The notes under the pieces: generated by a model
What the model saw: only the letters and a program-made list of their open reading frames with translations
What the model was told of the DNA's origin: nothing
The model's database searches: none
Program-made: the position numbers and the translations under genes
Source of the DNA: Staphylococcus sp. KG4-3
GTDB taxonomy: Bacteria; Bacillota; Bacilli; Staphylococcales; Staphylococcaceae
NCBI RefSeq assembly: GCF_033597815.2
Contig: NZ_CP166245.1
Span: 1,860,001 to 1,924,000, forward strand
DNA: 64,000 nt
Reading direction: 5' to 3'
Part shown: positions 10,967-20,706 of the stretch, piece by piece
Numbering within the stretch: position 1 is the stretch's first letter
Layout of the letters: the number at the start of each line of letters is the position of its first letter

Positions 10967-11917
10967 TTAATATCCACTCTTTGGATCAACCAAATTCTCA
11001 ATTAGCTTATTATTATTGAGAATAGATGTTAGGTTTTCAATAAAAATCTCTGTTACTTCTGCTTTGTTTTCTGAGTTATTACCAGTAATATGAGCTGTAA
11101 TTGTAACATTCTCTAATTCATATAGTGGGTTTTCAGAAGTTAATGGTTCATTTTCAAATACATCTAAATATGCATGTCTAATCAATTTTTCATTTAAAAC
11201 TTCAACTAAAGCTTCTTCTTTTACGATAGTTCCCCTACCTACATTAATAAATAATGCTTCGTTTTTCATCAATTCAAAATGATTTTTTGTGAGTAGATGT
11301 ATTGTTTCATTTGTTTCGGGGAGTGTGTTAACAATAATATCCGCTTCAGATATAACTTTCTTTAAATCTTTAATAGCATATGTTTTACTAAAGCCATCTA
11401 CATCATGAGCACTTGTATTTATCCCAAGTACTTCCATATTCATAGTATTAGCTATTTTAGCGGTATTTTGTGCGATACTGCCTGTACCTAGAAATAATAT
11501 ACGTTGGCCACTTAATCTTTTACCACTCATTTTTGAATCATAATGCTTATTAATTTGATTTAAATAGGAAGTTCTCATTTTTTTATAATCATCTAAGATA
11601 TATGCAAAGATAAACTCTGACATCTGTTTTGCATGTACACCTTTACCATTTGTAAGTTTTATATTATTTTCGTCAATAAATTTTAACGGAAGTTTATTGA
11701 CACCTGTAGAGTACCAGGCTATCCATTTTAAATTTGGACAATCACTTAAAAATGCAGCATCTAAGTCACTATCGTAACCAAACAATATATCTAAAGTTTG
11801 TTTATCTTCAGCATTGATACTAGAAACACCCTTTGTAAATACAAAGTCGACATTGGGAAAGCGTTCAATTAAATCGGATTCTAGATCATCCATCCTCATT
11901 AAGCTTACAGCTTTCAT
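10967..11917 (-). CDS. D-isomer-specific 2-hydroxyacid dehydrogenase family protein
   Basis: NAD(P)-dependent oxidoreductase of the 2-hydroxyacid dehydrogenase family, 316 residues, probably reducing a 2-keto acid; the substrate is unknown. The Rossmann motif GTGSIA is at residues 144-149. The catalytic arginine (INVGRGT, R228), glutamate (DVFENEP, near E257) and histidine (TITAHITG, H276) are all present. The start ATG at 11917 follows GGGGTGA. The gene begins six bases after the bcp stop, so the two are cotranscribed, and perR follows downstream on the same strand. The link to peroxide defence is by location only. Confidence 0.85.
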   Translation of the reverse strand: MKAVSLMRMDDLESDLIERFPNVDFVFTKGVSSINAEDKQTLDILFGYDSDLDAAFLSDCPNLKWIAWYSTGVNKLPLKFIDENNIKLTNGKGVHAKQMSEFIFAYILDDYKKMRTSYLNQINKHYDSKMSGKRLSGQRILFLGTGSIAQNTAKIANTMNMEVLGINTSAHDVDGFSKTYAIKDLKKVISEADIIVNTLPETNETIHLLTKNHFELMKNEALFINVGRGTIVKEEALVEVLNEKLIRHAYLDVFENEPLTSENPLYELENVTITAHITGNNSENKAEVTEIFIENLTSILNNNKLIENLVDPKSGY

Positions 11918-11923
11918 TTTAAA

Positions 11924-12379
11924 TCACCCCAATATATCTTTTAGTTCTTCTATTTGAGTTTTCACTTTAACTTTATTAATCACATCTATAATAATCCCAT
12001 TTTCATCTAAAACAAAAGTAGTTCTTACAATACCCATAGACTCTTTACCAAAAGATTTCTTCAATTGGTATACACCAACTTCTTCAGAAAGCTTATAATC
12101 TTCGTCTACCAATAAATCAAAATTCAACTCTAACTTATTACTAAAATTTTGGTGTTTCTTTTTACTATCTCCACTAATCCCATAAACATTTACATTTAAT
12201 TCATTGAACATTTCAAGGTTGTCTCTAAACTCACAAGCTTCTGTAGTACATGTGGGTGTATTATCCCTCGGGTAAAAATAAAGAACGGCCTTTTTACCTT
12301 TAATACTTTCATTGGATATTAACTCACCATTCTGGTTTTCTAATTCAAATTTTGGAAACTGACTTCCTTTTTTTAACAT
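11924..12379 (-). CDS. bcp: Thioredoxin-dependent thiol peroxidase (Bcp/PrxQ type)
   Basis: Peroxiredoxin that reduces hydrogen peroxide and organic peroxides in the cytoplasm at the expense of thioredoxin. In the 151-residue product the motif PRDNTPTCTTEAC carries the peroxidatic Cys44 and the probable resolving Cys49, five residues apart as in the PrxQ class. I start at the ATG at 12379 with AGGGTG six bases upstream; an in-frame GTG three codons earlier overlaps that ribosome site. It is first in a short operon with the hydroxyacid dehydrogenase, diverges from hemL, and lies close to perR. Confidence 0.93.
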   Translation of the reverse strand: MLKKGSQFPKFELENQNGELISNESIKGKKAVLYFYPRDNTPTCTTEACEFRDNLEMFNELNVNVYGISGDSKKKHQNFSNKLELNFDLLVDEDYKLSEEVGVYQLKKSFGKESMGIVRTTFVLDENGIIIDVINKVKVKTQIEELKDILG

Positions 12380-12461
12380 TTCATTCACCCTATTTCTTTT
12401 TATTCTTTAATTTATGATACGATAATAGTCGCAAATATTAAATAAAAAGAGGTTGATAACT

Positions 12462-13751
12462 ATGAAATTTACTGAAAGTGAAAATCTTCAGAAATTATCT
12501 GATGAATATATTTTAGGTGGTGTTAATTCACCTTCACGTTCATATAAAGCAGTTGGCGGTGGTGCACCAGTAATGATGCGTTCTGGACAAGGCGCATATC
12601 TTTATGATGTAGATGGAAACAAATATATTGATTACTTACAAGCATATGGTCCTATTATCACTGGGCATGCTCACCCACATATTACTAAAGCGATTCAAGA
12701 ACAAGCAGCATTAGGCGTGTTATATGGGACGCCTACTGAATTAGAAATTGAATTCGCCAAGAAATTACGTGGAGCAATTCCTTCATTAGAGAAAATTAGG
12801 TTTGTTAACTCTGGTACCGAAGCTGTAATGACTACTATACGTGTTGCACGTGCTTATACCAATCGAACAAAAATCATCAAGTTTGCCGGACAATATCACG
12901 GACACTCAGATTTAGTATTAGTAGCTGCTGGTAGCGGTCCATCACAATTAGGCTCTCCTGATTCTGCTGGTGTACCTTTAAGTGTTGCTCAAGAGGTTAT
13001 TACTGTGCCTTACAATGATATTGACGCTTACAAAGAAGCTATAGATTATTGGGGCGACGAAATTGCTGCAGTTCTTGTTGAACCGGTTGTCGGAAATTTT
13101 GGTATGGTGAAACCACAACCCAACTTCTTAGAACAAGTGAATGAAATATCACATAACAATGGTAGTTTAGTAATATATGATGAAGTGATAACTGCGTTTA
13201 GATTCCATTTTGGCGGAGCTCAAGATTTGTATAATGTTTATCCTGATTTAACTGCGTTTGGCAAAATTATCGGAGGCGGTCTACCAATTGGTGGATACGG
13301 TGGTAAACAAGACATCATGGAACAAGTTGCCCCATTGGGACCTGCATATCAAGCTGGTACGATGGCTGGAAATCCTTTATCTATGAAAGCAGGTATTGCG
13401 TTATTAGAAGTACTAGAACAAGAGGGTGTTTATGAAAAATTAGATTACTTAGGTAAACGTTTAGAAGATGGCCTTCTTTCATTAATAGAAAAGCATAATA
13501 TCACAGCGACAGTTAATAGAGTATATGGTGCTTTGACACTCTATTTTACAGAAGAAACTGTAGTCCACTATGATCAGGCGGAAAATTCTGACGGAGAGGC
13601 ATTCGCTAAATTCTTTAAATTGATGCTAAATCAAGGTATAAACCTAGCACCTTCTAAATTCGAAGCTTGGTTCTTAACAACGGAACATACTGAAAAAGAA
13701 ATAGATATAACATTAAAAGCAGCTGATTACGCTTTTAGTCAAATGAAATAA
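12462..13751 (+). CDS. hemL: Glutamate-1-semialdehyde 2,1-aminomutase (second-copy type)
   Basis: PLP enzyme that converts glutamate-1-semialdehyde to 5-aminolevulinate for haem synthesis. The product has 429 residues; the PLP lysine is K268 in [18 protein letters not shown], preceded by the YDEVITAFR aspartate motif. I start at the ATG at 12462 behind AGAGG, which gives the same N-terminus (MKFTESE) as the S. aureus GsaB/HemL2 protein. Staphylococci usually carry another copy inside the hemAXCDBL operon, so this isolated copy is probably the paralogue. No other haem gene is nearby. Confidence 0.9.
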   Translation: MKFTESENLQKLSDEYILGGVNSPSRSYKAVGGGAPVMMRSGQGAYLYDVDGNKYIDYLQAYGPIITGHAHPHITKAIQEQAALGVLYGTPTELEIEFAKKLRGAIPSLEKIRFVNSGTEAVMTTIRVARAYTNRTKIIKFAGQYHGHSDLVLVAAGSGPSQLGSPDSAGVPLSVAQEVITVPYNDIDAYKEAIDYWGDEIAAVLVEPVVGNFGMVKPQPNFLEQVNEISHNNGSLVIYDEVITAFRFHFGGAQDLYNVYPDLTAFGKIIGGGLPIGGYGGKQDIMEQVAPLGPAYQAGTMAGNPLSMKAGIALLEVLEQEGVYEKLDYLGKRLEDGLLSLIEKHNITATVNRVYGALTLYFTEETVVHYDQAENSDGEAFAKFFKLMLNQGINLAPSKFEAWFLTTEHTEKEIDITLKAADYAFSQMK

Positions 13752-13815
13752 ACTTGAATTTTAGCTCCAATCATTGTATAACAAGTATAAATACATTTAT
13801 TAAGGAGCGGTACAT

Positions 13816-14910
13816 TTGAAATTAGGAGCCCGTATTCTCAAGACAGGTATAGCCATTATACTTGCTTTGTTTATCGCTTCTCTATTACCTGATGAAGCTG
13901 GTTTAAAAGCAATCGCTGGAGTCAGTGCAGTCGTTGCTATGCAACCAAGCGTTTTTCGATCTATAAAAACTGTTTCTGACCAAGCGCTTGGTAATGTCGT
14001 TGGCGCATTACTTGCTGTAGCAATGGTTACGGTATTTGGAGATAACGTCATAATTATGGGTGTTACTGTCATACTTTTAATTGCTATACTTTTCCGTTTC
14101 AATTTAGCACATGTTGCTACATTAGCGAGTGTTACAGCGTTAATTATTATGGGACAGCACTCAGGAGATTTTTATGTTTCTGCATTTTATAGATTTGCAC
14201 TAGTTATGATTGGTGTAATTAGTTCTTCAACAGTTAATCTATTATTCTTACCACCAAAATTTGAATCGAAAATTTATTACAACTCCTTGAATATATGTTC
14301 TGATATTTTTGTATGGTTTAAACTCGTATTGAACGATACATCAGAATATCATCATATTAAAGAAGATAGAGGTGTAATAAGCGGTCGTATTAAGAGACTT
14401 GAACAAACATTTAGTTATTATGAAGAAGAACGACCATTTACTAAAAAACAAGTATATGCGCAAAATCGTAAAAAGATTCTTTTTAAAGAAGTCGTCCGCA
14501 GTACTCGTCATGCATATGAGGTACTAAAAAAAATGAATCGCTATCAAAACGATTTACACAATTTAAATCATGAGTTATTACTACAAATTAAATTAGAACT
14601 AGATACACTAATTGCATATCATGAACAAATATTTATAAGTCTATCTAAAAAAGCTAAATATGATGTCAGTCAATTTGATAGTCAAATAGAGAATCCACAG
14701 AAAAAAGAACTTATGGATGCTTTCCAAAAAGAAATAATTAAAAACCCATATCAAACGGTATACTCCTATGCTAATATTATGCAAATTATATCTGCTATAG
14801 AAGAATATCGCTATACACTAGAACACTTAGACAGATTACGCATCAGTTTCTTCTCATATCATAATAACGATAATGAAATTGATATTTTAGATGAAGATTT
14901 CGATTTATAA
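13816..14910 (+). CDS. FUSC / aromatic acid exporter family membrane protein (copy 1)
   Basis: Inner-membrane protein of 364 residues. The first ~150 residues form several transmembrane spans with the family's conserved start (GARILKTGIAIILALF) and a GNVVGALLAV segment; the rest is a soluble, charged helical region ending in an acidic tail. Members are proposed efflux pumps for aromatic or organic acids, but the function is unproven. Translation probably starts at the TTG at 13816, eight bases after AAGGAG; no ATG fits better. A paralogue is at 35625-36611. A bidirectional terminator follows. Confidence 0.8.
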   Translation: MKLGARILKTGIAIILALFIASLLPDEAGLKAIAGVSAVVAMQPSVFRSIKTVSDQALGNVVGALLAVAMVTVFGDNVIIMGVTVILLIAILFRFNLAHVATLASVTALIIMGQHSGDFYVSAFYRFALVMIGVISSSTVNLLFLPPKFESKIYYNSLNICSDIFVWFKLVLNDTSEYHHIKEDRGVISGRIKRLEQTFSYYEEERPFTKKQVYAQNRKKILFKEVVRSTRHAYEVLKKMNRYQNDLHNLNHELLLQIKLELDTLIAYHEQIFISLSKKAKYDVSQFDSQIENPQKKELMDAFQKEIIKNPYQTVYSYANIMQIISAIEEYRYTLEHLDRLRISFFSYHNNDNEIDILDEDFDL

Positions 14911-14955
14911 AAAAAGCCCAAGGTTGTGTTATTACAACAACCTCGGGCTTTTTTA
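14911..14955. terminator. Bidirectional terminator between FUSC gene and ABC exporter gene
   Basis: AAAAAGCCCAAGGTTGT and ACAACCTCGGGCTTTTTT form a strong stem with A and T tracts on both sides. It serves the two convergent genes. Confidence 0.9.
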
Positions 14956-14992
14956 TATCATTTATTTAAATCAGCAGCAGAAAAGTAGCATT

Positions 14993-16729
14993 TTATAGAT
15001 TTTGTATACTATAAAGGTGTTCATAAGCACCTCTTTTAGCTAATAACGCTTCATGTGTGCCTATTTCGACAATCTCTCCGTTTTCAACTACCACAATTTT
15101 ATCAGCATGCGTAATAGTTGAAAGTCTATGTGCCACTATCAATGTCGTACGATTTTCACTTAAAATATTTAATGCATCCTGTATAATAGATTCACTCTCT
15201 AAATCTAATGCACTTGTAGCTTCATCTAAAATAATAATAGGTGGGTTGTTTAAGAAAATACGAGCGATAGATACGCGTTGCTTCTGCCCTCCGGAAAGTT
15301 TTACGCCTCTTTCTCCAACTTCTGTATCATAGCCTTCAGATAATTCCATGATAAAGTCATGAGCGTTTGCCATTTTGGCAGCTTTTATTACTTCTTCATC
15401 TGTGGCATCAGGACGACCTAATAAGATATTCTCTTTTATTGTATCTGAAAACAAGATGTTATCTTGTTGGACTAAACCTATTTGATTTCTTAAACTTCCA
15501 GTTAAATATGATTTGATGTTGGTTCCATCAATTTTTATTTCACCATCTGTTACATCATAAAATCTTGGAATCAGATTGATTAAAGTAGATTTTCCTCCAC
15601 CACTCATACCAACAAATGCCACAGTTTCACCTTGATTAATTTCTAAATTTATATTATTTAAAATTGTTGACTCTTCTGAGTTATATTTAAAACTTACATC
15701 ATTTAACTCTATATGACCTTTATTAATTTCAATTGGTAATGCGCCTTTTTTATTTTTAATGTCATAACCTTCATCCATTAATTGGAAAACACGGTCCATT
15801 GAAGCAAAACTTTGTGTCAATGTTGTAAATGAAGATACAAGTCTACGTAACGGACCAAATAATTGCTCTAAATAGCCGACAAATGCAGCCAATGTCCCAA
15901 CAGTTATTGAGCCATTGATAGCTAAAAATGCACCTGAGCCAATAACAATTAACGGCCCTATATCAGTTACTGTATTAATCGCTGAGAAGGAGTAAGCATT
16001 CCAACGTGTATGATTAAATGCTCTTTGCAAGAAATTACGGTTATGTTTATCAAAATTTTGCGCTTCATTGTCTTCAATGGCAAAACTTTTAATAACAGAC
16101 ATACCTTGTACACGCTCATGTAAAAAACCTTGAACTTCCGCTAATGCTTGTGATCTCTTTCTAGTTAAACTTCTTAAACGACCGAAGAAAAAGTAAACAG
16201 TTAGTATATACACCGGGAAAATCACAAGTGCTGCTAGTGTTAATTTAACATCTAAGAAAAACATAATGGAAAGTGCAATCACAATGGTGATACAGTCCAA
16301 CCAAATATTCATCAATCCTGTTAAAATAAAATCTTTTGTTTGCTCGACATCATTGATTACTCTAGATATAACCTGTCCTGCTTGGTTATTTGCATAAAAT
16401 CTAGCACTTAATGCTTGTAAATGGTTATAAAGTCTTCTGCGTATATCATATAAAATCTTATTGCTTGTCCACTGTGCTAAATATTGTCTTAAAAATTCAA
16501 TTGGTGGTCGTACAATTACAAAAATAAATACTGCAATGCCCAAAGCAATAGCTAATCTTGTAAATTTCTCTTCTACCGAAATTGAATTATTATTAATAAT
16601 ATCGTCAATAACGTATTTTATTAATAATGGAATCAACATCGGAATCCCAAATTTTAAAATACCAACAAGTATCGTAGCAATGATTCGCCATTTATATGGT
16701 TTTACAAATTGTAAATATCTACGAATCAT
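14993..16729 (-). CDS. Sav1866-type multidrug ABC exporter (fused permease-ATPase)
   Basis: Half-transporter that works as a homodimer to export hydrophobic drugs or lipids. With the ATG at 16729 the product has 578 residues, the same length as S. aureus Sav1866, and is closely similar over its whole length. Residues 1-320 hold six membrane spans. The ATPase domain has Walker [10 protein letters not shown] (near 374), signature LSGGQKQR (near 479), Walker [13 protein letters not shown] and the H-loop AHRLST, so it should be active. An earlier ATG three codons upstream is too close to its GGAGG. It is transcribed alone. Confidence 0.92.
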   Translation of the reverse strand: MIRRYLQFVKPYKWRIIATILVGILKFGIPMLIPLLIKYVIDDIINNNSISVEEKFTRLAIALGIAVFIFVIVRPPIEFLRQYLAQWTSNKILYDIRRRLYNHLQALSARFYANNQAGQVISRVINDVEQTKDFILTGLMNIWLDCITIVIALSIMFFLDVKLTLAALVIFPVYILTVYFFFGRLRSLTRKRSQALAEVQGFLHERVQGMSVIKSFAIEDNEAQNFDKHNRNFLQRAFNHTRWNAYSFSAINTVTDIGPLIVIGSGAFLAINGSITVGTLAAFVGYLEQLFGPLRRLVSSFTTLTQSFASMDRVFQLMDEGYDIKNKKGALPIEINKGHIELNDVSFKYNSEESTILNNINLEINQGETVAFVGMSGGGKSTLINLIPRFYDVTDGEIKIDGTNIKSYLTGSLRNQIGLVQQDNILFSDTIKENILLGRPDATDEEVIKAAKMANAHDFIMELSEGYDTEVGERGVKLSGGQKQRVSIARIFLNNPPIIILDEATSALDLESESIIQDALNILSENRTTLIVAHRLSTITHADKIVVVENGEIVEIGTHEALLAKRGAYEHLYSIQNL

Positions 16730-16767
16730 ATATTTCATTCCTCCCCCAAACTTGATAGCAAATGAAA

Positions 16768-16796
16768 CAGCCTACGTTGAGCTATCAACGAGGCTG
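16768..16796 (-). terminator. Weak terminator after ntdP
   Basis: CAGCCTCGTTGA pairs imperfectly with TCAACGTAGGCTG on the minus strand, followed by TTTCATTT. It lies between ntdP and the ABC exporter gene. Confidence 0.5.
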
Positions 16797-16936
16797 TAGT
16801 AAACGCGTTATCTTAGTTTGTTTATCATTTCATTCGCGCGCATACGATTATTTATATCAAACATGTTTTGCCATGCCTAAATAGCTCATACGCATATCAC
16901 TATAAATGATAATGTAATTAAAAACATTAAATGTGC

Positions 16937-17497
<561 letters not shown>

Positions 17498-17546
17498 TTA
17501 ATTTCACAATATAAATTATAACATAAGTATGGATTCAACAACGAGT

Positions 17547-18593
17547 CTAACCATGTGTTGAAATGAATTTAAATATTTTCGACATACTCACAGGAAAATT
17601 AAACATTTCTTTCTCATTAACGTGCATCCATGTCATATTTTCAGGTAAATTAACATCCATTTTATTAATTACTTTATCCGCTAAGTATACTTCAATATCC
17701 CATGTAATATGAGTAAATTGATGTTTCAATTTATAAATAGGCGCTTGGGAAAATTGAAGATTTGTATTTAGTTTCGTATTAATATTTTCTGCTTCATCCG
17801 CCTCATACATTGGAAATTCCCACATATTATTTAACAATTTCTGCATTCTTTTTTCTATTAGTAATTGATCATCTTCATTTCTAACAATGTATACATGTTG
17901 CTTTACATGTTTCTTTTTAATTTTTGTTGTTTTTACAGGCAAGTCCTCGACAGTCCCTTTTTCAAATGCTTCACAATTCTCTTGTACAGGACAAAATAAA
18001 CACAGTGGATTTTTAGGGGTGCAAACTAAAGCTCCTAATTCCATCATAGCCTGATTAAATGTACCAGAATCTTGTTCAACATATGGTTGTAATTCTTTTT
18101 CATATGCTTTTCTTGTTGATTGCAATTTAATATCTTTAGTATCATTATTTAACCTTGACCATACTCTAAAGACATTACCGTCTACAGTTGCTAAAGGTAA
18201 ATTAAATGCAATACTCATCACTGCGGCTTGTGTATACGGTCCCACGCCCTTCAATTCACCAAATACTTCTGGTGAATTAGGCACTTGTCCACGATAGTTT
18301 TCATGGACGTCTTTAATTGCAGTATGAAAATTTCTCGCTCTACTATAATAACCTAAACCTTCCCAATACTTTAGCACTTCATCTTCTTCTGCATTACTTA
18401 AATCTTCAATTGTAGGAAAACGGTTAATAAATCTATGATAATAATCTATAACTGTTTTTACTTGTGTTTGTTGCAACATGACTTCACTTAACCAGATATA
18501 ATAAGGATTTGAAGTTTCTCTCCATGGCATTTCACGTTGATTGGTTTCAAACCATGTTACAAGATTGTTTTTAAATTTCTGTTCATTAAACAT
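17547..18593 (-). CDS. mutY: A/G-specific adenine DNA glycosylase
   Basis: MutY removes adenine mispaired with 8-oxoguanine. The 348-residue product has the helix-hairpin-helix (LKGVGPYTQAA) with its catalytic aspartate in ATVDGNVFRVWSR, the iron-sulphur cluster motif CTPKNPLCLFCPVQENC (Cys-x6-Cys-x2-Cys-x5-Cys), and a C-terminal NUDIX-like domain for 8-oxoG recognition. The N-terminal E in LSEVMLQQTQV is conserved. The start is taken at the ATG at 18593; another ATG three codons upstream is possible and neither has a strong ribosome site. Divergent from yfhP, the usual Bacillales neighbour. Confidence 0.93.
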   Translation of the reverse strand: MFNEQKFKNNLVTWFETNQREMPWRETSNPYYIWLSEVMLQQTQVKTVIDYYHRFINRFPTIEDLSNAEEDEVLKYWEGLGYYSRARNFHTAIKDVHENYRGQVPNSPEVFGELKGVGPYTQAAVMSIAFNLPLATVDGNVFRVWSRLNNDTKDIKLQSTRKAYEKELQPYVEQDSGTFNQAMMELGALVCTPKNPLCLFCPVQENCEAFEKGTVEDLPVKTTKIKKKHVKQHVYIVRNEDDQLLIEKRMQKLLNNMWEFPMYEADEAENINTKLNTNLQFSQAPIYKLKHQFTHITWDIEVYLADKVINKMDVNLPENMTWMHVNEKEMFNFPVSMSKIFKFISTHG

Positions 18594-18715
18594 TTTCCAC
18601 ATCTCTTTCTTTAGTTTAGTAAAAGTTTTTTATGATTAACATAGTATGTTATTTTTAAAATTATGCATATTCGATTATAATGAATATAATATTGACATGA
18701 AAAGAGTGAATACTT

Positions 18716-19693
18716 ATGGATACAGGAACACATATAGTCATGGGTATCGGACTCACTGCATTAGCTACCCAAGACCCAGCTATGGCTGGTTCTTTTGCAG
18801 CAACAGCTACAACGTTAGTAGTTGGTTCATTAATACCTGATGGTGACACGGTTTTTAAATTAAAAGATAATGCTACTTATATATCCAATCATAGAGGGAT
18901 AACACATTCAATACCTTTTACAATTCTATGGCCTTTATTAATCACACTTTTCATTTTCACATTTTTTAAAAATGTAGATACCACACATGTTTGGTTATGG
19001 GCTCAACTTGCTGTATTTCTTCATGTATTTGTTGATATCTTCAATTCTTATGGTACGCAAGCCCTTAGACCCATTACTAATAAATGGATTCAGTTAAGCG
19101 TAATCAATACTTTTGATCCTATTATTTTCATATTATGGTGCGTAGGAATATTATTTTGGCTAATTGGTATCCATCCATATGTCGCTTTCTTCCCTATCAT
19201 CGCTATTCTTGTAGTATATTATATGATACGTTTTAGAATGCAAGCGATAATTAAACAACAAGCATTGAAACAAATCAAGCAAGAACATAATCCTGTAAAA
19301 GTTTTTGTAGCACCAACTATTCGTTTTATGCAATGGCGCGTTGCTATTCAAACTGAAAAACACGATTATGTAGGAAGAAGTTATGGACGTAATATAGTCT
19401 TCAGTGATAAAGGTAAACGGCAGTCATTTCCTAATGATGATTTAATGCAATATGTAAAAAATGATAAAAACATAAGAACTTTCCTTAATTTTTCCTCTAT
19501 TTATCGTTGGCAAGCCAAAAAATTAGAGGATGGTACTACTGAAATAAGGCTAGTTGATTTACGCTATTTAAAAAATGGTCACTATTCTTTTGTTGCTATT
19601 GCTCACTTAGATAAAAATATGCAGATAGACCATTCATACATTGGTTGGGTATTTAGCGAAGATAAATTACAACGTAAATTATTTGCAAAGTAA
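18716..19693 (+). CDS. YfhP/YdjM family membrane-bound metal-dependent hydrolase
   Basis: Membrane protein of 325 residues in the YdjM family (PF04307). The N-terminal MDTGTHIVMGIGLTAL, then SLIPDGDTVFK and NHRGITHS, carry the histidines and aspartates thought to bind metal. Four or so membrane spans follow, then a soluble C-terminal domain of about 130 residues. The reaction is unknown; B. subtilis YfhP represses a nearby operon by an unclear mechanism. It starts at the ATG at 18716 after AAAGAG. It is divergent from mutY, as in B. subtilis. Confidence 0.85.
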   Translation: MDTGTHIVMGIGLTALATQDPAMAGSFAATATTLVVGSLIPDGDTVFKLKDNATYISNHRGITHSIPFTILWPLLITLFIFTFFKNVDTTHVWLWAQLAVFLHVFVDIFNSYGTQALRPITNKWIQLSVINTFDPIIFILWCVGILFWLIGIHPYVAFFPIIAILVVYYMIRFRMQAIIKQQALKQIKQEHNPVKVFVAPTIRFMQWRVAIQTEKHDYVGRSYGRNIVFSDKGKRQSFPNDDLMQYVKNDKNIRTFLNFSSIYRWQAKKLEDGTTEIRLVDLRYLKNGHYSFVAIAHLDKNMQIDHSYIGWVFSEDKLQRKLFAK

Positions 19694-19712
19694 AAATCAA
19701 TATTTCATTAAT

Positions 19713-19757
19713 AAAACTGGAGGCACACGTTATTTTTTAACGGTTGCCTCCAGTTTT
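19713..19757. terminator. Bidirectional terminator between yfhP-like gene and ABC permease gene
   Basis: AAAACTGGAGGCA pairs with TGCCTCCAGTTTT around a 19-base loop. T-rich or A-rich tracts flank both sides, and the two genes converge here. Confidence 0.85.
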
Positions 19758-19857
19758 CTGTTTCATTTACAAATATTATTTTTAAAACAACGAAAATAAT
19801 ACTTTAAATTAGAAATCATTTATAATTTGAATTTTTCATACTATTAAGGTTATACAT

Positions 19858-20697
19858 TTAATATTCTGGTGTATGTTGTTCTTCTTCATTTTGTTGATTT
19901 TCTTGTGTTGTCTCTTCCTTATTTGAAAGTGATTCCGCGTAAACATATTTTTTATATGCTATTATTCTATACAATGCATAGATAAATACACACATAATTG
20001 CTAAAAACAAAACAAAATATAAATGATATGGAATATTATTCAAACTCAATGCGCCTAACACTACAGATTGTGAAATACCTTCAACCAAATAGAACAAAGG
20101 GTTCAACATTAAAATATGCGACCATATAGAGGTGTCACTATTAGGAATAAAAATAATTGGTACAGTAAAGAACATAATGAATGTAACAACATAGAATATG
20201 ATATCAACTTTACTTTGTATGATTGAAATTAAACCTAAAAGAGTAGATATAACTACTATAAACAGCATAGTCATAACAACATAAAATAATGCCGAATAAA
20301 TAGAACTTTCAATATTAACAGGCGTTGCTAAGATAATAATTATGAGTGTAATAAACATAGTTATACTTGTAACAATCGCAATAAGAACATTTTGGTAAAT
20401 AGGGTTTAAATTAAATAATTTCACTATAAAATAATCGTCTTTAAATGTGTTATAGCTTTGGTATATCGCAACCCAAATAAACACAAAACAGACTAATGAA
20501 GATAATCTAAAATAACCACGTGCTTGCTTAATTTCTTCAGTACCACTTAAATGAAATATCAACATCATTATAAGTAACATAGCAATGCTTACCATAAACG
20601 GTATTACTAACCACATCCACTTTGACTTCAAACGATGATATGCATGTTTCATTAAATATGGCGTATTTTTAAAATAGCTAATCATACTATCAATCAT
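19858..20697 (-). CDS. ABC-2 type transporter permease (TagG-like)
   Basis: Membrane protein of 279 residues with about six spans in ABC-2 arrangement and a cytoplasmic, Glu/Gln-rich tail (about residues 255-279). The N-terminal YFKNTPYLMKHAYHRLKSKW segment resembles polysaccharide or teichoic-acid exporters of the TagG kind. It is read with the preceding gene, whose stop is nine bases upstream, and that gene encodes its presumed ATPase partner. Substrate unknown; the real tagGH pair is expected elsewhere in the genome. Confidence 0.75.
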   Translation of the reverse strand: MIDSMISYFKNTPYLMKHAYHRLKSKWMWLVIPFMVSIAMLLIMMLIFHLSGTEEIKQARGYFRLSSLVCFVFIWVAIYQSYNTFKDDYFIVKLFNLNPIYQNVLIAIVTSITMFITLIIIILATPVNIESSIYSALFYVVMTMLFIVVISTLLGLISIIQSKVDIIFYVVTFIMFFTVPIIFIPNSDTSIWSHILMLNPLFYLVEGISQSVVLGALSLNNIPYHLYFVLFLAIMCVFIYALYRIIAYKKYVYAESLSNKEETTQENQQNEEEQHTPEY

Positions 20698-20706
20698 CTT
20701 TTACAC